DNA of 64,000 nucleotides from contig OX485805.1 of NCBI GenBank assembly GCA_950295325.1, positions 9,858,501 through 9,922,500 of the forward strand. The letters run 5' to 3'. The stretch comes from Polytrichum commune (lineage: Eukaryota > Streptophyta > Polytrichopsida > Polytrichales > Polytrichaceae). Positions 35,523-46,762 of this stretch are shown piece by piece (position 1 is the first letter of the stretch; every line of letters begins with the position of its first letter). Made by a program: the position numbers and the translations under genes. The notes below the pieces were generated by a model that saw only the letters and a program-made list of their open reading frames with translations, was not told the origin of the DNA and did not search any database.

Positions 35523-35530
35523 GGTTCATG

Positions 35531-36315
35531 GGTTCATGGTTTTATCCATATCACATGGATGCCATGTTCTCATCCATGTATAAAGGTGGTTTAGGGAGAG
35601 TTTTCATGTAGGCCACTTGTCCACTAGATTCTATATAATAATGGGTCGAAGGTGTTTGTAGGTAGTCAAGTACAAGCCGTCACCCAACCACATTTTGGTA
35701 GTCCATTAGAATGTGGAGGGCCATGGACACGGGCCGCTAGACTTTCATGTGCTCATTAATTAATCTTAAACCTACATTTGCCAGTCAAAAAATGACTGAA
35801 GACCGGTTTCAAGAGGAGGAGGAGGAGGAGGAGGAGGTTTTAACATGTAGGAGAATGTTAGTAGGTGGGCCCAAATTTGAGAAGATGGGATTAGCTGTTG
35901 GCACATATGAACCTCACTCCACCAGATTCACTCTACATTTGGGCAGGGTTGTCATTATTCACACTAGAGTTTGGTGGACGAGCAACTTGCATGGAAACTC
36001 ATCTTATAAACATGCTACTACGTTGATTTCCACAATCAGTGTGTGTTATTATTCGGAGTTACGAAATGTAATAACATCTTACTCAACATTGCGTAACTAT
36101 GAATAGTAGCACACACTAATTGGAATAATCAATGCAGTTGCAAACATAATCATTTATAAGATCAAATGTGTCATAACATTACTCAACACATATTGGTTGT
36201 TCAGTGCACCCCTCGGAATATAACAATCGGATGCTCAAAAAATTGAGTAAAAAACTCAACTTTATGAACATTTTATTGTTATATTCCAAGGGCCCAATGA
36301 TCAAACAATTGGTGC
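35531..36315. other. Intergenic with a GAG microsatellite
   Basis: A (GAG)n run at about 35812-35837 sits in an open frame of 119 codons that otherwise lacks features; I do not regard it as a gene. Confidence 0.45.
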
Positions 36316-36318
36316 TAA

Positions 36319-36820
36319 GGGCCACTTCACACACAAGACTAAGAGCCTGTGACCATTACACTTCAAGCACTCTCATTGGTTGAAGAGGCATAGCTGGTCC
36401 AAGTTCACTTCACACTATGCTTGAGGGACCAACGGAGTATGTGAATGCAAGATGGATGTAAAGTCTACATTGATTCCTACATGACATCAAATGGATCATG
36501 TTTCATGGTCACTTGGTCTATTTTCAAAAAACCACCTCTCAGAGGCAGGCCTGGCACAAAAACCGGGAGACCATGTCACACCGAATGCTCGCAACCGATG
36601 GTTTCTTCTATATTATCAAGTGTGAGGACTTGCATGAATAGACATTCATTGAAATAGCAGTTGGTTGAGGGCCCGGTCACATATGACTTCACACTACACT
36701 TGAGAGTCCGTGACCACACCTACATGATGTTGGAGGTGTGTTGGGACGGCCCTTGGACACTTTCTTGTGGGCTCTCACAATTTCATGGTCACGGCTCTTG
36801 GCTCGCGTGTGAAGTGGCCC
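36319..36820. mobile_element. MITE of the 8795 Harbinger family, second copy
   Basis: A 502-base element with ends GGGCCACTTCACACACAAG and the inverse ...GCGTGTGAAGTGGCCC, preceded by TAA (36316-36318) and followed by TAC, a mutated duplication. Nearly collinear with 7074-7566. Confidence 0.85.
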
Positions 36821-36823
36821 TAC

Positions 36824-39800
36824 GTAATGTTATGGTGTGCCACAATGTAGTAAGTTACACAGCAGAGTTGGGCCAAATTTAAAACCATTGTTCCCTGCCT
36901 CAATACCCTTTGTAACAAGCCTTTGACAAATAGAAGAATAATGCCGGCCAATGAGTGAAAGGACCCACCATTGTTCCTTTTTGTAACAGATCTTTCTAGC
37001 TTTTCAAATCAACCCACTGGCAACTTTTTGAACATGCATGCCGATTAGTTTTAACATTTGAGAATCCAATCGTGTAGAACGTCATTCATTTTTATAAGGG
37101 AACACTTAAGTTCCATATATAATGTCCTTTTCGCTAGGAAGCGTTGTGTTCGGTGGGGCCCGCTCCTAGGTCTCATGATTCCCACATAATTTAAAATTAA
37201 TTTGTTTTCATAATCTCCTCAGTCTGAATATGAAGGCTCGGTCACACCAGATGCAGGCGAGTGTTCAAGTCATTGGTATCAATGGGCCCAAAATCATCAA
37301 AACCCGACCTAAAGTGCCTTGGTGATTTGTAGGTGAACGTCTCAAACTCAATGTGTTGACTTGATGGAAGGCTCTCCTAGTTCACAAAACACCTACTTGG
37401 ATGTATTTTGTTGGTGTTGCTATTTGATCTACTGTTTGGTCGGGTTTAGGAGGCATATAATCCAAACTTTGAGAATTCATAACTAATTTCAAATAGTCTA
37501 AAAGCATCTTGATCCGAGGTACTAAAGTTATTCCCAGCTTTTGCCTAAGCTCAAGCCGCTCTTTGATAAAAATGTAACTGGGTTAGGTATCCGTTATACC
37601 AAAGCTCGCAGAGTGGAGAGTTGTCTGCAAGGAAACTTGCCAGTATAGTTTGGTGGGAGGCGTATGGGCCCTTGGGATCAGATCAAGGAGTTATGCTGAT
37701 AGAGATAAGTAAAAATCCTAAATACGATGTGATGGATCATCTTGATTTCCGACAATTAAGCTACATAATATTTAGATATAATATCATAATTTATTTTCAA
37801 TTGCTAAGGTGGAAAATTGTAAGAAAAATTGTGGAGAAGTATGTTAAATTCCTTACATGGACAATTATTATTCTTGTCTACCTAAAGTGATGTGATTATA
37901 TAGGTTCCAAAGCATATACTTAAAAGTTTGTAGTATTTAGATAATAGAAAATCATCAATGAAATGTTAGTATATATTATTTTTTAAATTATTTATGCTAA
38001 ATTAATGAATATTTCATTTTAAAAAATGTGTCGGATAGAGTATTGATAAGTTTTGCTTCACACTATAATAAAATAAGTTTGAGGATAGAGACATTACACG
38101 GCTAGTTGTTTGTTATTGGATAGATTGTGGGGGGGGGGGGGGAGGTGAGTAACAATAGATAACCTTTCCCATGCATGGGAAAGTCATGATGCCAAGGAAC
38201 TACATTTTCGCCCACACATACTGGTGGTAGTGAACGGAGTTCTTCCGTTCAATGTTGGCCACCACTGGTATATGTGGGCAACCTATTAGTCAACTTCATG
38301 TTTTAACTATTGTGGGGCTTGATGTTTTCACATGGCATTGAAGTCCACTAGTAGTGCCCATGATGTTTGGTAGCCTTGCCTAACCCTAAACCCCTTGAAT
38401 AGAATGGGCATTGTGAACCAAAATCTTTTTTAAGGTGGCTCTTTAGGTCTAAGAATAAATACCTCTTAAATATACCACATGTGTTACTAAGGCGATGTGT
38501 TGTAGTTGTCCCACTTTGAAGGGTGTATTATAAGGATGGATGAAGGAGAAGTAACTACACCTTTCACACCTATTACCATGGGCATAAAGTTGGCGTGGAT
38601 AGAAAAGACCAAGGCCCATTGTATTTTTATTTTTGGGTTCAAACTCGGGGCATTATAGAAGCTAATAAATGATTAAGAATAAAATAGAGATAGAAATAGA
38701 TTAGCAAACTATTGATGTTATTGGTGTATTAACACTTTTTCAACCCATAGAATTCTTGGTGTTGAATATTTGATATTGAATATATTCTTAGTGTTGAATA
38801 TATGATATTGTGGACTCAAAATGATATGAGTCAAACATTTACATTGACCAAAATTATCATGGTATTTCAAATTTGGAGTGGACCATGTGTGAAAGGTATA
38901 CCTAGCTTATGTCGTGTGAAATTCACTAGATTAGGGTTTAGGATTTGGATTATGTTGCATCATATCCCATGAAATTTTGTGGTTCATAACAAGAAGAAAC
39001 TCTTTCTAATTTGAAAACTCAAACTCCAAATTTGGGTCGCATCCCAACTCTAGAGCAATGTTCATGAAGGGCAAGTTTACATTAGTCACAACTCAAGGTT
39101 AGACCCAAGTTAAGTTTCCCAAGCCCCAAACCAAGAGAATTATATTATGTTGAGGACCAAAGAACATATCAAGAAGCACGATACCACACATAATCTATTT
39201 CGTTTTGATGTCTATGTACTTGAATAGTGAGGTACAAGTGCCTATGAGAAACATGTTCAATGCTTGAGACTCTTGATGTGCTTGAGAAATTTATGGATAA
39301 CTTTATAGAAATAGCAAGTCCATGAGGAGTCTAATGCAATCGAGGTTCATTTTCGTTCTTCACATCGTATGATTTGATTATGATTGATGAATACCAAGGT
39401 TTCTTTGTGACCTATATAGTTCTCATGCCCTTTTAAAATGGATAGTGTTAAGTATCGACCTTTTGCGTTTGGTGTCCTTAGACAAATATCATTAGGATAT
39501 ACTTTAAAGTACGATGATGCTCACAATGGGCCAAGAACAAAGTGTCCGCATTAAGTGCTTTTACCTCGATGTAAAGTTGTTGGGTCCAACATTTTCTTAT
39601 TGACCAATCGGATTCTTTAGTATTGGATCCTCTAACATAAACCAAACATAAATTTGCCCTAAATGGCAAATGCCATTTTGCGTAAGGAAAGAAAGAAATA
39701 ATGAAAGAACGAAAGAAAGGAAGCGGGGTTGGTATGTTGAACTCTTTAGAAGGAAAGATCTTGGTAAGAGGGGACCAAAATTTTTTAGAAACCAAGAGTT

Positions 39801-40900
39801 GGGACCCCACCAATATTACCATATTGTTGTTCATTTCAATTGGCTCCCACTGTATTAACTTGGGTGTCTATGTTGGTAAGTTTGGAGTTGTGTCGATCCC
39901 CGTGTGTTTGGAGCTAATTCATTGGAGTTTGCATGGAAGACTATGAGTCTCTATCATCGCTTGATTTTTGTCCTAGGACATTAATGTTCAAAGATTGTAA
40001 TACTTGGGTGGTTCATGATTCAAATATTTAATTTATTTCCAAAAGTAGGCATCAACAAATTGGAAATTTATAATTTCCCCAATATTCTCCTTGTTGATCA
40101 AAACAAATCTATTGGTATTTTGGGAGGCAATTTAGATTCCATTGAAGTTGCCCAATTACGACAATAGTCCAGTGGGACCCAATTCAAATGAATTAACCAC
40201 AAAGAAGGGATACTGGGAGCCACTGCCCCAACATGTTCTGATTTCCTAATGTCACCAATGTTGGACTGATATCTTTTTTTTTCTTGATACCATTAAGGTA
40301 TCTATAACGAGAATTTCATCATTTTTGATGACAACAAGGTATGGCTATTTGTGAACATCATTTAATTTTCTAGGTACCATTTAGGTCTATATTCTATGCA
40401 AAAATATTTTTTATCTTAAACCTACGTAGAATCCACCCTAGTACTAATGTGTTTTGGAATAATTGTTGGCCCAATACTATCCCGGGTATACAAGGATTCT
40501 CTCACATTGACATACCCAGCAATGACCAAATGAGTACTAAATACCAATATTTGATTGGTCTTCGAAATTCGACACCCATGGGTAGGTTCTTGAATACTAT
40601 GATTGATGTTGGTTATCGATACCATGCATTCACATACACACCGATCCAACATTGTAGTTGATCACAAACCTACAGGGAATTGGGTTTTAACCACACTAAT
40701 TATCCCAATTTGTGCGTATAACTATTGGGAGTTATCTGGTGCAAGAACCTCTTACTCATGAGTTCAATTTTTTATTGATGAAAATTCAATAAGTTGTTCG
40801 GACATCATAGAACAAAAATGACTTTTTCTTGGTAAAATATTATATTCTCAATTAATAGTTATTGCACCGTGTAACTCCGAATAGTAACACACACTAATTT
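36824..40900. other. Intergenic, no gene seen
   Basis: About 4 kb of AT-rich sequence with a G14 run near 38130 and the palindromes listed separately; no exon recognised. Confidence 0.45.
38164..38280. repeat. Perfect 20-base palindrome next to a ~70-base hairpin
   Basis: 38164-38183 is a perfect palindrome, CTTTCCCATGCATGGGAAAG. At 38210-38280 an imperfect hairpin has outer arms GCCCACACATACTGGTGG and its near-inverse, and a perfect inner stem TGAACGGA/TCCGTTCA with a 5-base loop. It could be a small foldback element or a hairpin RNA gene. No target duplication seen. Confidence 0.6.
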
Positions 40901-40904
40901 GGAT

Positions 40905-43028
40905 AATCAGTGTAAGGACCTTGAACTCATGCCTCGGTAAGCTTGGTGGGGGCGGCTCCAAAAGCAAGACGTCTAAGTTAAGTTAGCCCTGCCCGGGTGA
41001 CCCGGCCCGCTATAATAAGCTGGGCCTCAGGCTCGGCTGAACCCGAGGCGGAGGTTCGGGGAATCCCGAGCCAGCTGATTGGATTTCACAAACAAAGACT
41101 CCGAGTCTGTCTCGCTCGCCTTCTCCGACAACGCAAAGGCGGATATCTCTACTTTACCTATCTATCAATCTGTTGTTCGCGCTCCTCGTCGGAGGGTCAT
41201 CCCTCTTCGTTCGAGGTTGGCGCCATTTTTGGAATCTCCGTGTCGCTCTCAACTCACACATGTTTTTCTCAGAATTTTCCATGCTCTTTTGAACGTGCAA
41301 CGGGGTTAGGAAGGACGTGCAGGGATGACGAATCTTTAAACTTAAATGGCTGCACGTGCGGTTGTAGGCTCCGAGATGGGAGGATTTTTTCTGGTTGGAG
41401 ATCATTGTTGGCTAAATTGACCCCGAATTTTCCTCATTCATTCGTATATATATGTTTTCCACTTTTCTTTGATGTCTTTTTAATATTTTCCATGCATGGT
41501 CTTTTGAGATGCACATAGGGGTTAGGAAGTGCAGCGGTGGGAGGTCATTGTGTGTGCATGTCGGGGTGGATATTTTGAGACATGTCAATTGGTGGCTGGA
41601 GACTTGTTTCTAAGTAAACCCATGGGGTTTCTTGGAAATTTTGGAGGTTGAGAGGTCCTGGGAGGGTTACGAAGTGCAGGGAGGTTAAGAAACTTGGATG
41701 TGAGTTTCCTCTGTGCTTGTGCCGGGTGCAATGTTGGAGGTTTGGGTTAAGGAATGCAGTGTGGATGTATTTGTAAGGACGTATTTGCACTTTCAAGTTG
41801 ACGATGATGTTGAACCATTGAGCTTCACGGCTTCGGAGATAATTTCATTGAGATCTCATTACATTGACACCTGCGGGTGGTTATTCGTGTAGGGTGTTCA
41901 ATTCTATTCTCTGGGAACTACCTCGACAAAAGAGATAATTGACCTCTTGAGATACTCTCTATTCGTCTGAAGTGTCCGATGCCGCAGTTGACAGTTTTTG
42001 ATTCCCTCCATTATTGCTGCAAATTTCAACAAGGTGAATATTCATCTGCTCTCACTTTCCAAACGGCTTTTCGATGTGCATTCCTTGCTCGAAGCACACA
42101 ATTATTTTTCCTTTTTCCCTTTACCACCGGTGCCGAGAATCTTTGCAGAATATGAGCGCAGCCGCCCGTCACTTCACCTCTTCCATTTGTGGAAGAATGA
42201 TGGGGATTGCAACCTTTGTGCTGGAAGGGTATATTTTTATGGTAGATGAGATTCTTGCTTAGTAGATTTGGTACGTCGCAGTGATGGGTTAAGAGCATGC
42301 ACCTAACTTTGTTGTAAGTTTGGTGGCCGTTTAGTGTGTGTGTCGGTGCCTGGGGAGGGTGGCGCCTTAGTTTGTGCTCAATTCGTGGTATATGTGATGG
42401 CTACAAATTATGATGCACAGTGAGGAAACCGACTTACTCGCAAATTATAGTCTTCCAGATCTTACACACGTTACTGAAAGTAGTAGGAACCTAAATCTAG
42501 TACCTTTGATCTTCTTAGTCTGAAGTCGACGAAGGATATGTTTTTGGAAATATGGGCTTCTCCCTCCCAAAGTGGCAACTTTGTTGCAACTTCGAGGCGT
42601 GATCGTTTAAGAGTGTGTAATGGGTTACGAATCATGATGCACTGTGAGGGCACTGACAAAATATACTGGAAACACATATAGTCTCCCCGATCTTATCTTA
42701 CACACGTTGCTAAAAGTAGAAAGTTAGAACTGGCACCTTTGATCCTCTTAGTGTGAAGTCGAAGCAGGAAATATCTGGAAGTATGGGCTCCTCCTCCCCC
42801 ACTGACCTCCCTCACAGTGGCAACTTTGTTGCAACTTCGAGGCGTGGGTTATGTGATGGTTACGAATTATGGTGCACAGTTAGGGGTTAATTTGCTTGCT
42901 GGCTGGGTTTAGTGGCCTCCGCACTCTCACTAATGTGATAGCATGCTATAATTTGTTCTGGATTAGCAGTAAATTTCAAGACATTAATGCTAAGTTTTTG
43001 CAACAGATATTGCGCTCACCCTTCCACA
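40905..43028 (+). promoter_or_regulatory. Probable promoter and 5' UTR of the acidic-protein gene
   Basis: From about 40905 composition turns GC-rich; a TATA-like CTATAATAA lies near 41012, followed by pyrimidine-rich leader-like sequence to about 41220. A candidate 3' splice site (TTTGCAACAG) ends at about 43004, 25 bases before the ATG at 43029, so a 5' UTR intron of roughly 1.8 kb is likely. It contains the tandem duplication listed next. Inferred only; the 173-codon frame at 40997-41518 looks accidental. Confidence 0.4.
42390..42890. repeat. Tandem repeat, ~225-base unit, two-plus copies
   Basis: Two nearly full copies share 'cttacacacgtt', 'acctttgatc', 'gaagtatgggctcctcc'-type sequence and 'agtggcaactttgttgcaac' followed by 'ttcgaggcgtg', and a third partial copy starts with 'acgaattatggtgcacagt'. 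It lies in the presumed 5' UTR intron of the downstream gene. Confidence 0.7.
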
Positions 43029-46000
43029 ATGCCATCTGGACCGCGGAAGAGGCAAGCTGCGAGGCGGAGAAGAGACTCGTTGAGCCCAGGATTGAGCGTC
43101 TCTGCTGCAGGTTGATACGACCACCAAATTCTTTGTGACATTTCTTTTGTGGTGTACTATCCTCGCATGGGAGTGGTTGTTTTGTGTCTTTCTGTGTCTC
43201 TTCGCCAGTGGTTAAAAAGTAGGTAGATAGATGGTTATTGTTATTCCATTATTTCACAGCTTTCACGGATGCCATATTGGCCTTGTTTGCAGGTTGTTGG
43301 TCATGTTTTGTGGAATAATTTCACTGTTGTTGCTCGACCGGAAATGGTGTGGATGGTAGTATAGGTTTGTCTTGGCTTAGTTCCACAGCGTATGACGATC
43401 TTGGGCCTTCATAATCAAGTTTTTCATTCTTTGAATGATGGTTTGTAAGTAGATGGTTGTTTGTGTTCGGGATGCTTTCCGTCTTGAAGTTCGTTGGTAA
43501 GGTTCTTCTTTGAGGACTCAACTTACTTTTTGATTGCCGATTACTATCTAATATGGAGTGTGGTTTCTCATTGCGGTAATGGCTCTACTCACTAATGGAA
43601 TTGCTTATTATGAGGCCTGTCTAGATCAAATTTCAATAGTTGCTTGACAAGAAGCAATTTTCAAAAACCAGCAAACAAGTTCCATGTACTGACCGACTGC
43701 ATAGCAAAGGTGAACGAATCCATACGGAAATTTCTTGCTACTTGTCACGAACTTGAACTTGGCGGCATGTCTTTAGAATGCTGTGGGTGTCGTGGATGCA
43801 CAGAGTGCTTAATTGGGTTATGAGCCCTCTCTGGATTCAAAATTCAAGAGTCTCTTGAGAATTAGCAATCCTTGAAACCAGCAAACAGTTCCATGTACGG
43901 ACTGACTGGGTAGCAGAGGTGTACGAATCCATTTTCTTGCTCCTTGTCACGAACTTGGACTTGTTGGCATGCCTTTAGAATGCTGTGGGTTGTCGTTGAT
44001 GCACGGAGTACTTCATTGGGTTATGAGCCCTCTCTGATTCCATTTGGAAATTTCCTTGTTCCTTTGTCACGAACTTGAACTTGTTGGCATATCTTTGGAT
44101 TGCTGTGGGGTGTCGCAGATGCATAAAGAACTTCATTGGGCTATGGCTCACTCTGAATTCATATTTCAAGAGTATCTTGAGAAGTAGCGATTTTAAAACC
44201 AGCAAACAGATCCATGTAGAGGTGTATGAACCCATGTGGAACTTTCCTTGGTCGTTGTTATGAACTTGAACTTGTTAGCATGTCTTTGGAATGCTATGGG
44301 GTGTTGTGGATGGGCAGAGTACTTCATTGGGTTTTGCCCAAGAAATATAAGCTTTGCTAGCAACATCTAAGTTTTACGAGTGTGTGGTGCAGACAAGGAA
44401 TCTGTGTCAGGGTCACATGCTTCAGATGAAGGCACAAGTCAGCAGGCTTCAGATGAAGTGACATCAAGGCTCTCACTGGACATTAAAGACCGGCCAGCTG
44501 ACCAGACATTCCACACAGAGGAATGGGTGAGAGTTTCTGACTTTGATGTCGATACCCCAACCTCTAAGGGCGACTATGATGCCTCTACAGAGGACAGTTA
44601 TAGTGAAGCACGGCGACTAGACAAGCTTGGCGATTGGGAAACTGTTTCCAGGGGCACTGTTGGAAATTCTTCTTCATCTGCAGAGGATATCGGTGAGGGT
44701 GATCATTTGGGTGCTGATGAATCATCTGCCACTTCGCAGGAGCCAGGCCCGAAACTATCTCAGGTCAATGAGGTTAGATCAGCATCATCATCTTCGGCGT
44801 CATCTTTGTCGTCATCATCTGGTGATGAAGAGGACAATACAGGAAAGGGCACCAAGAGGGAAATATCCAGCAGTTCTAAGAAGGTTGAGGGCGAGGATAG
44901 GCTAAGCAGCATTGTACTTGTCCCCTCACCACACGGGCTAGAAGATGAGGGCCAGGATAGCATCAGCTTTGAGGAAGTCCCATCTGAAGAGGATGAGGAC
45001 CATGGAAGTCTGGTGGATGTTTCTCTGCCAGAGGAGCAAGAGGATGAGTCTCACATGAGCAGTATAGTCGATGTCTTGACACCCGAGGAGCTTGAAGATG
45101 ACAAAGATGAAGCCAACCGCATACTGGATGCCAGTTCTTCAGAAGAGAAGGATTGTAGAACTGTTTCATTGTCACTGGAGGAGCAAGGGGAATCTCAACA
45201 ACCCAGCAGCATCCTTTCAGTTCCCCAGGATGAGGACAGCAACAGGGTTACCTCCATAAAAGAGGAGGAAGAGGATTCTAGGGATATTTCTTCAACAGAA
45301 GATCATCAAGACCTTAACAATAAAACTAGCAGTGTCCTAGTGGATGAAACCTCATCTGTAGGTGAGGAAGTGGATGTAGGTGATGACAATTCAGCCACTG
45401 GTCAGAGGGAGCAAGAGGGCCACCACCAACAGGAAAACTCTGACATCGAAGTCATAGAGGGTGGTGAACTTGATATCCATTCCTCAGCAGAGACAGCTCC
45501 TGTTGTGGAGGATTTGAGAACTGATGTTGAACCTAAGCCATCAAACGATACTGAAGAGGGCCCAGAACCAAAGTCTCGATATGAATTCATCCGTTCGATC
45601 AGCGGTGATAATGATGAAGAGGCATCTGTTGAGACACTGGATGTGCTTGCACCTGAACAAAAATCGGGTTCTGGATCATTGGAAGGTCGTTCTTCTGATA
45701 TACAAGTTGTCAATGAAATGATTGCCAAGGAAACACATGATGAACCTTTACGCACTGGTGTACCTGAACCAGAGCAAGAGCATATAAATCAGCTTCTTGA
45801 AATTGTTGGATCAAAAGAGATGTCCCACTTAGCAAGAGAAGAGGAGAAGCTTCTGTCTCAAGAGGAGGAACACCTGGGAAAGGGCGTTGCCAATCTTCAG
45901 CCTTTGACTGAAATATTAGCATCAGCTGACAATTCTCCTCCCTTGGAAGGTGGGGCACTACCAAATTTGCAGCCCGTTGCAGTCGAAAGTACTCCTTTAG

Positions 46001-46762
46001 TGGAGGATATGGACATGCAAAGCTCCCCTGAATCAATGGTTCCCAAAGAAACAGAGAGTGACAAAGGGGTGATAGAATCCTGTGATAATACTGCAGATGA
46101 TGAAGAAGAAGAACGTGAGGAAGGTGAGCAACATGACTCGACTAATGTGCGAGAATCTGGGATGGAAGGCGAGAGCTTTGCAAGTTTACTTGAATCTTCA
46201 TCTTCAGGGAGGAAGGAAGAGGATGAGCAAGATGCAAAGGAGGATGCACCCAAAGAGAACCCTCCTGCACAACATCTAAAACAAGATGCGAAGAGCACAG
46301 ATCTATCCAGTGAGGAGGAGGAGACTCCAGCAGCCCTGTCGAGTTCAGAGTCACTGAAAAGCTTTACTGAACCTACTAAGCATGTGGAGCCTCTTGTCTT
46401 GTCGGGCAAGGGGTTGAGCATTGGAGGGTCAGGAGAATCTCCATACTCGTGGCAACATCGCGCTTCTCCCAGAAAACCCGAGGTTAGTGTTATTTGCGTT
46501 CTCTGCAAATATGTTGAAAGTCTTTGCACCTGAAAGAGGTATGTCACATCAGTCCACTCACTTCTATACCTTGTGAAACATCAGCTTGCCCTTCAACATT
46601 CTCAGGAGGTTTGAGTAGAATGGGCGATTTACTTATACCACTGTCTGTAATATTGAAAGTGCTATCCACATTGTATGGTCTGTCTCATATCTAATAGAAA
46701 AATGGAAATCTTGTGTTCTAGGACATTTTATCACGTAACTATGGTTTCTTCAGGGTGAGTAG
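43029..46762 (+). CDS. Acidic, Ser/Glu-rich disordered protein, MPSG N-terminus
   Basis: Three coding exons: 43029-43110, 44393-46482 and 46754-46762, GT-AG introns with matching phases, giving 726 residues. The N-terminus MPSGPRKRQAARRRRDSLS is strongly basic and resembles MPSGxKKRKAA starts of a widespread group of plant proteins of unknown function. The remainder is highly acidic and Ser-rich, with no globular domain. About residues 195-310 contain imperfect repeats of the kind SSIVDVLTPEELEDD. Basic patch plus acidic tail suggests a nuclear or chromatin/RNA-associated role, but this is inference. The short last exon adds only Gly-Glu-stop; reading through instead ends at 46533. The large exon stays open upstream to 44380, but that stretch is intron with a good AG acceptor at 44391-44392. 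Confidence 0.7.
43640..44335 (+). repeat. Intronic tandem repeat, ~200-base unit, about four copies
   Basis: The motif CACGAACTTGAACTTG and its variants recurs at about 43747, 43949, 44069 and 44260, each followed by 'ggcatgtctttggaatgct', 'gatgcacagagtacttcatt' and 'gggttatgagccctc'. Spacing is about 202, 120 and 190 bases, so one unit has an internal deletion. The array fills the second half of the first coding intron. Confidence 0.8.

Noticed and set aside
35747-36106. 119-codon frame with a poly-Glu stretch
   Set aside because: The Glu run comes from a GAG microsatellite and the rest has no recognisable feature.
40997-41518. 173-codon open frame in GC-rich DNA
   Set aside because: No domain, crosses the likely promoter and leader; its openness follows from base composition.
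45402-46547. Long minus-strand open frames opposite the acidic-protein exon
   Set aside because: Antisense shadows of a Glu/Ser-rich coding sequence; they encode low-complexity Ser/Leu-rich peptides without splice support.
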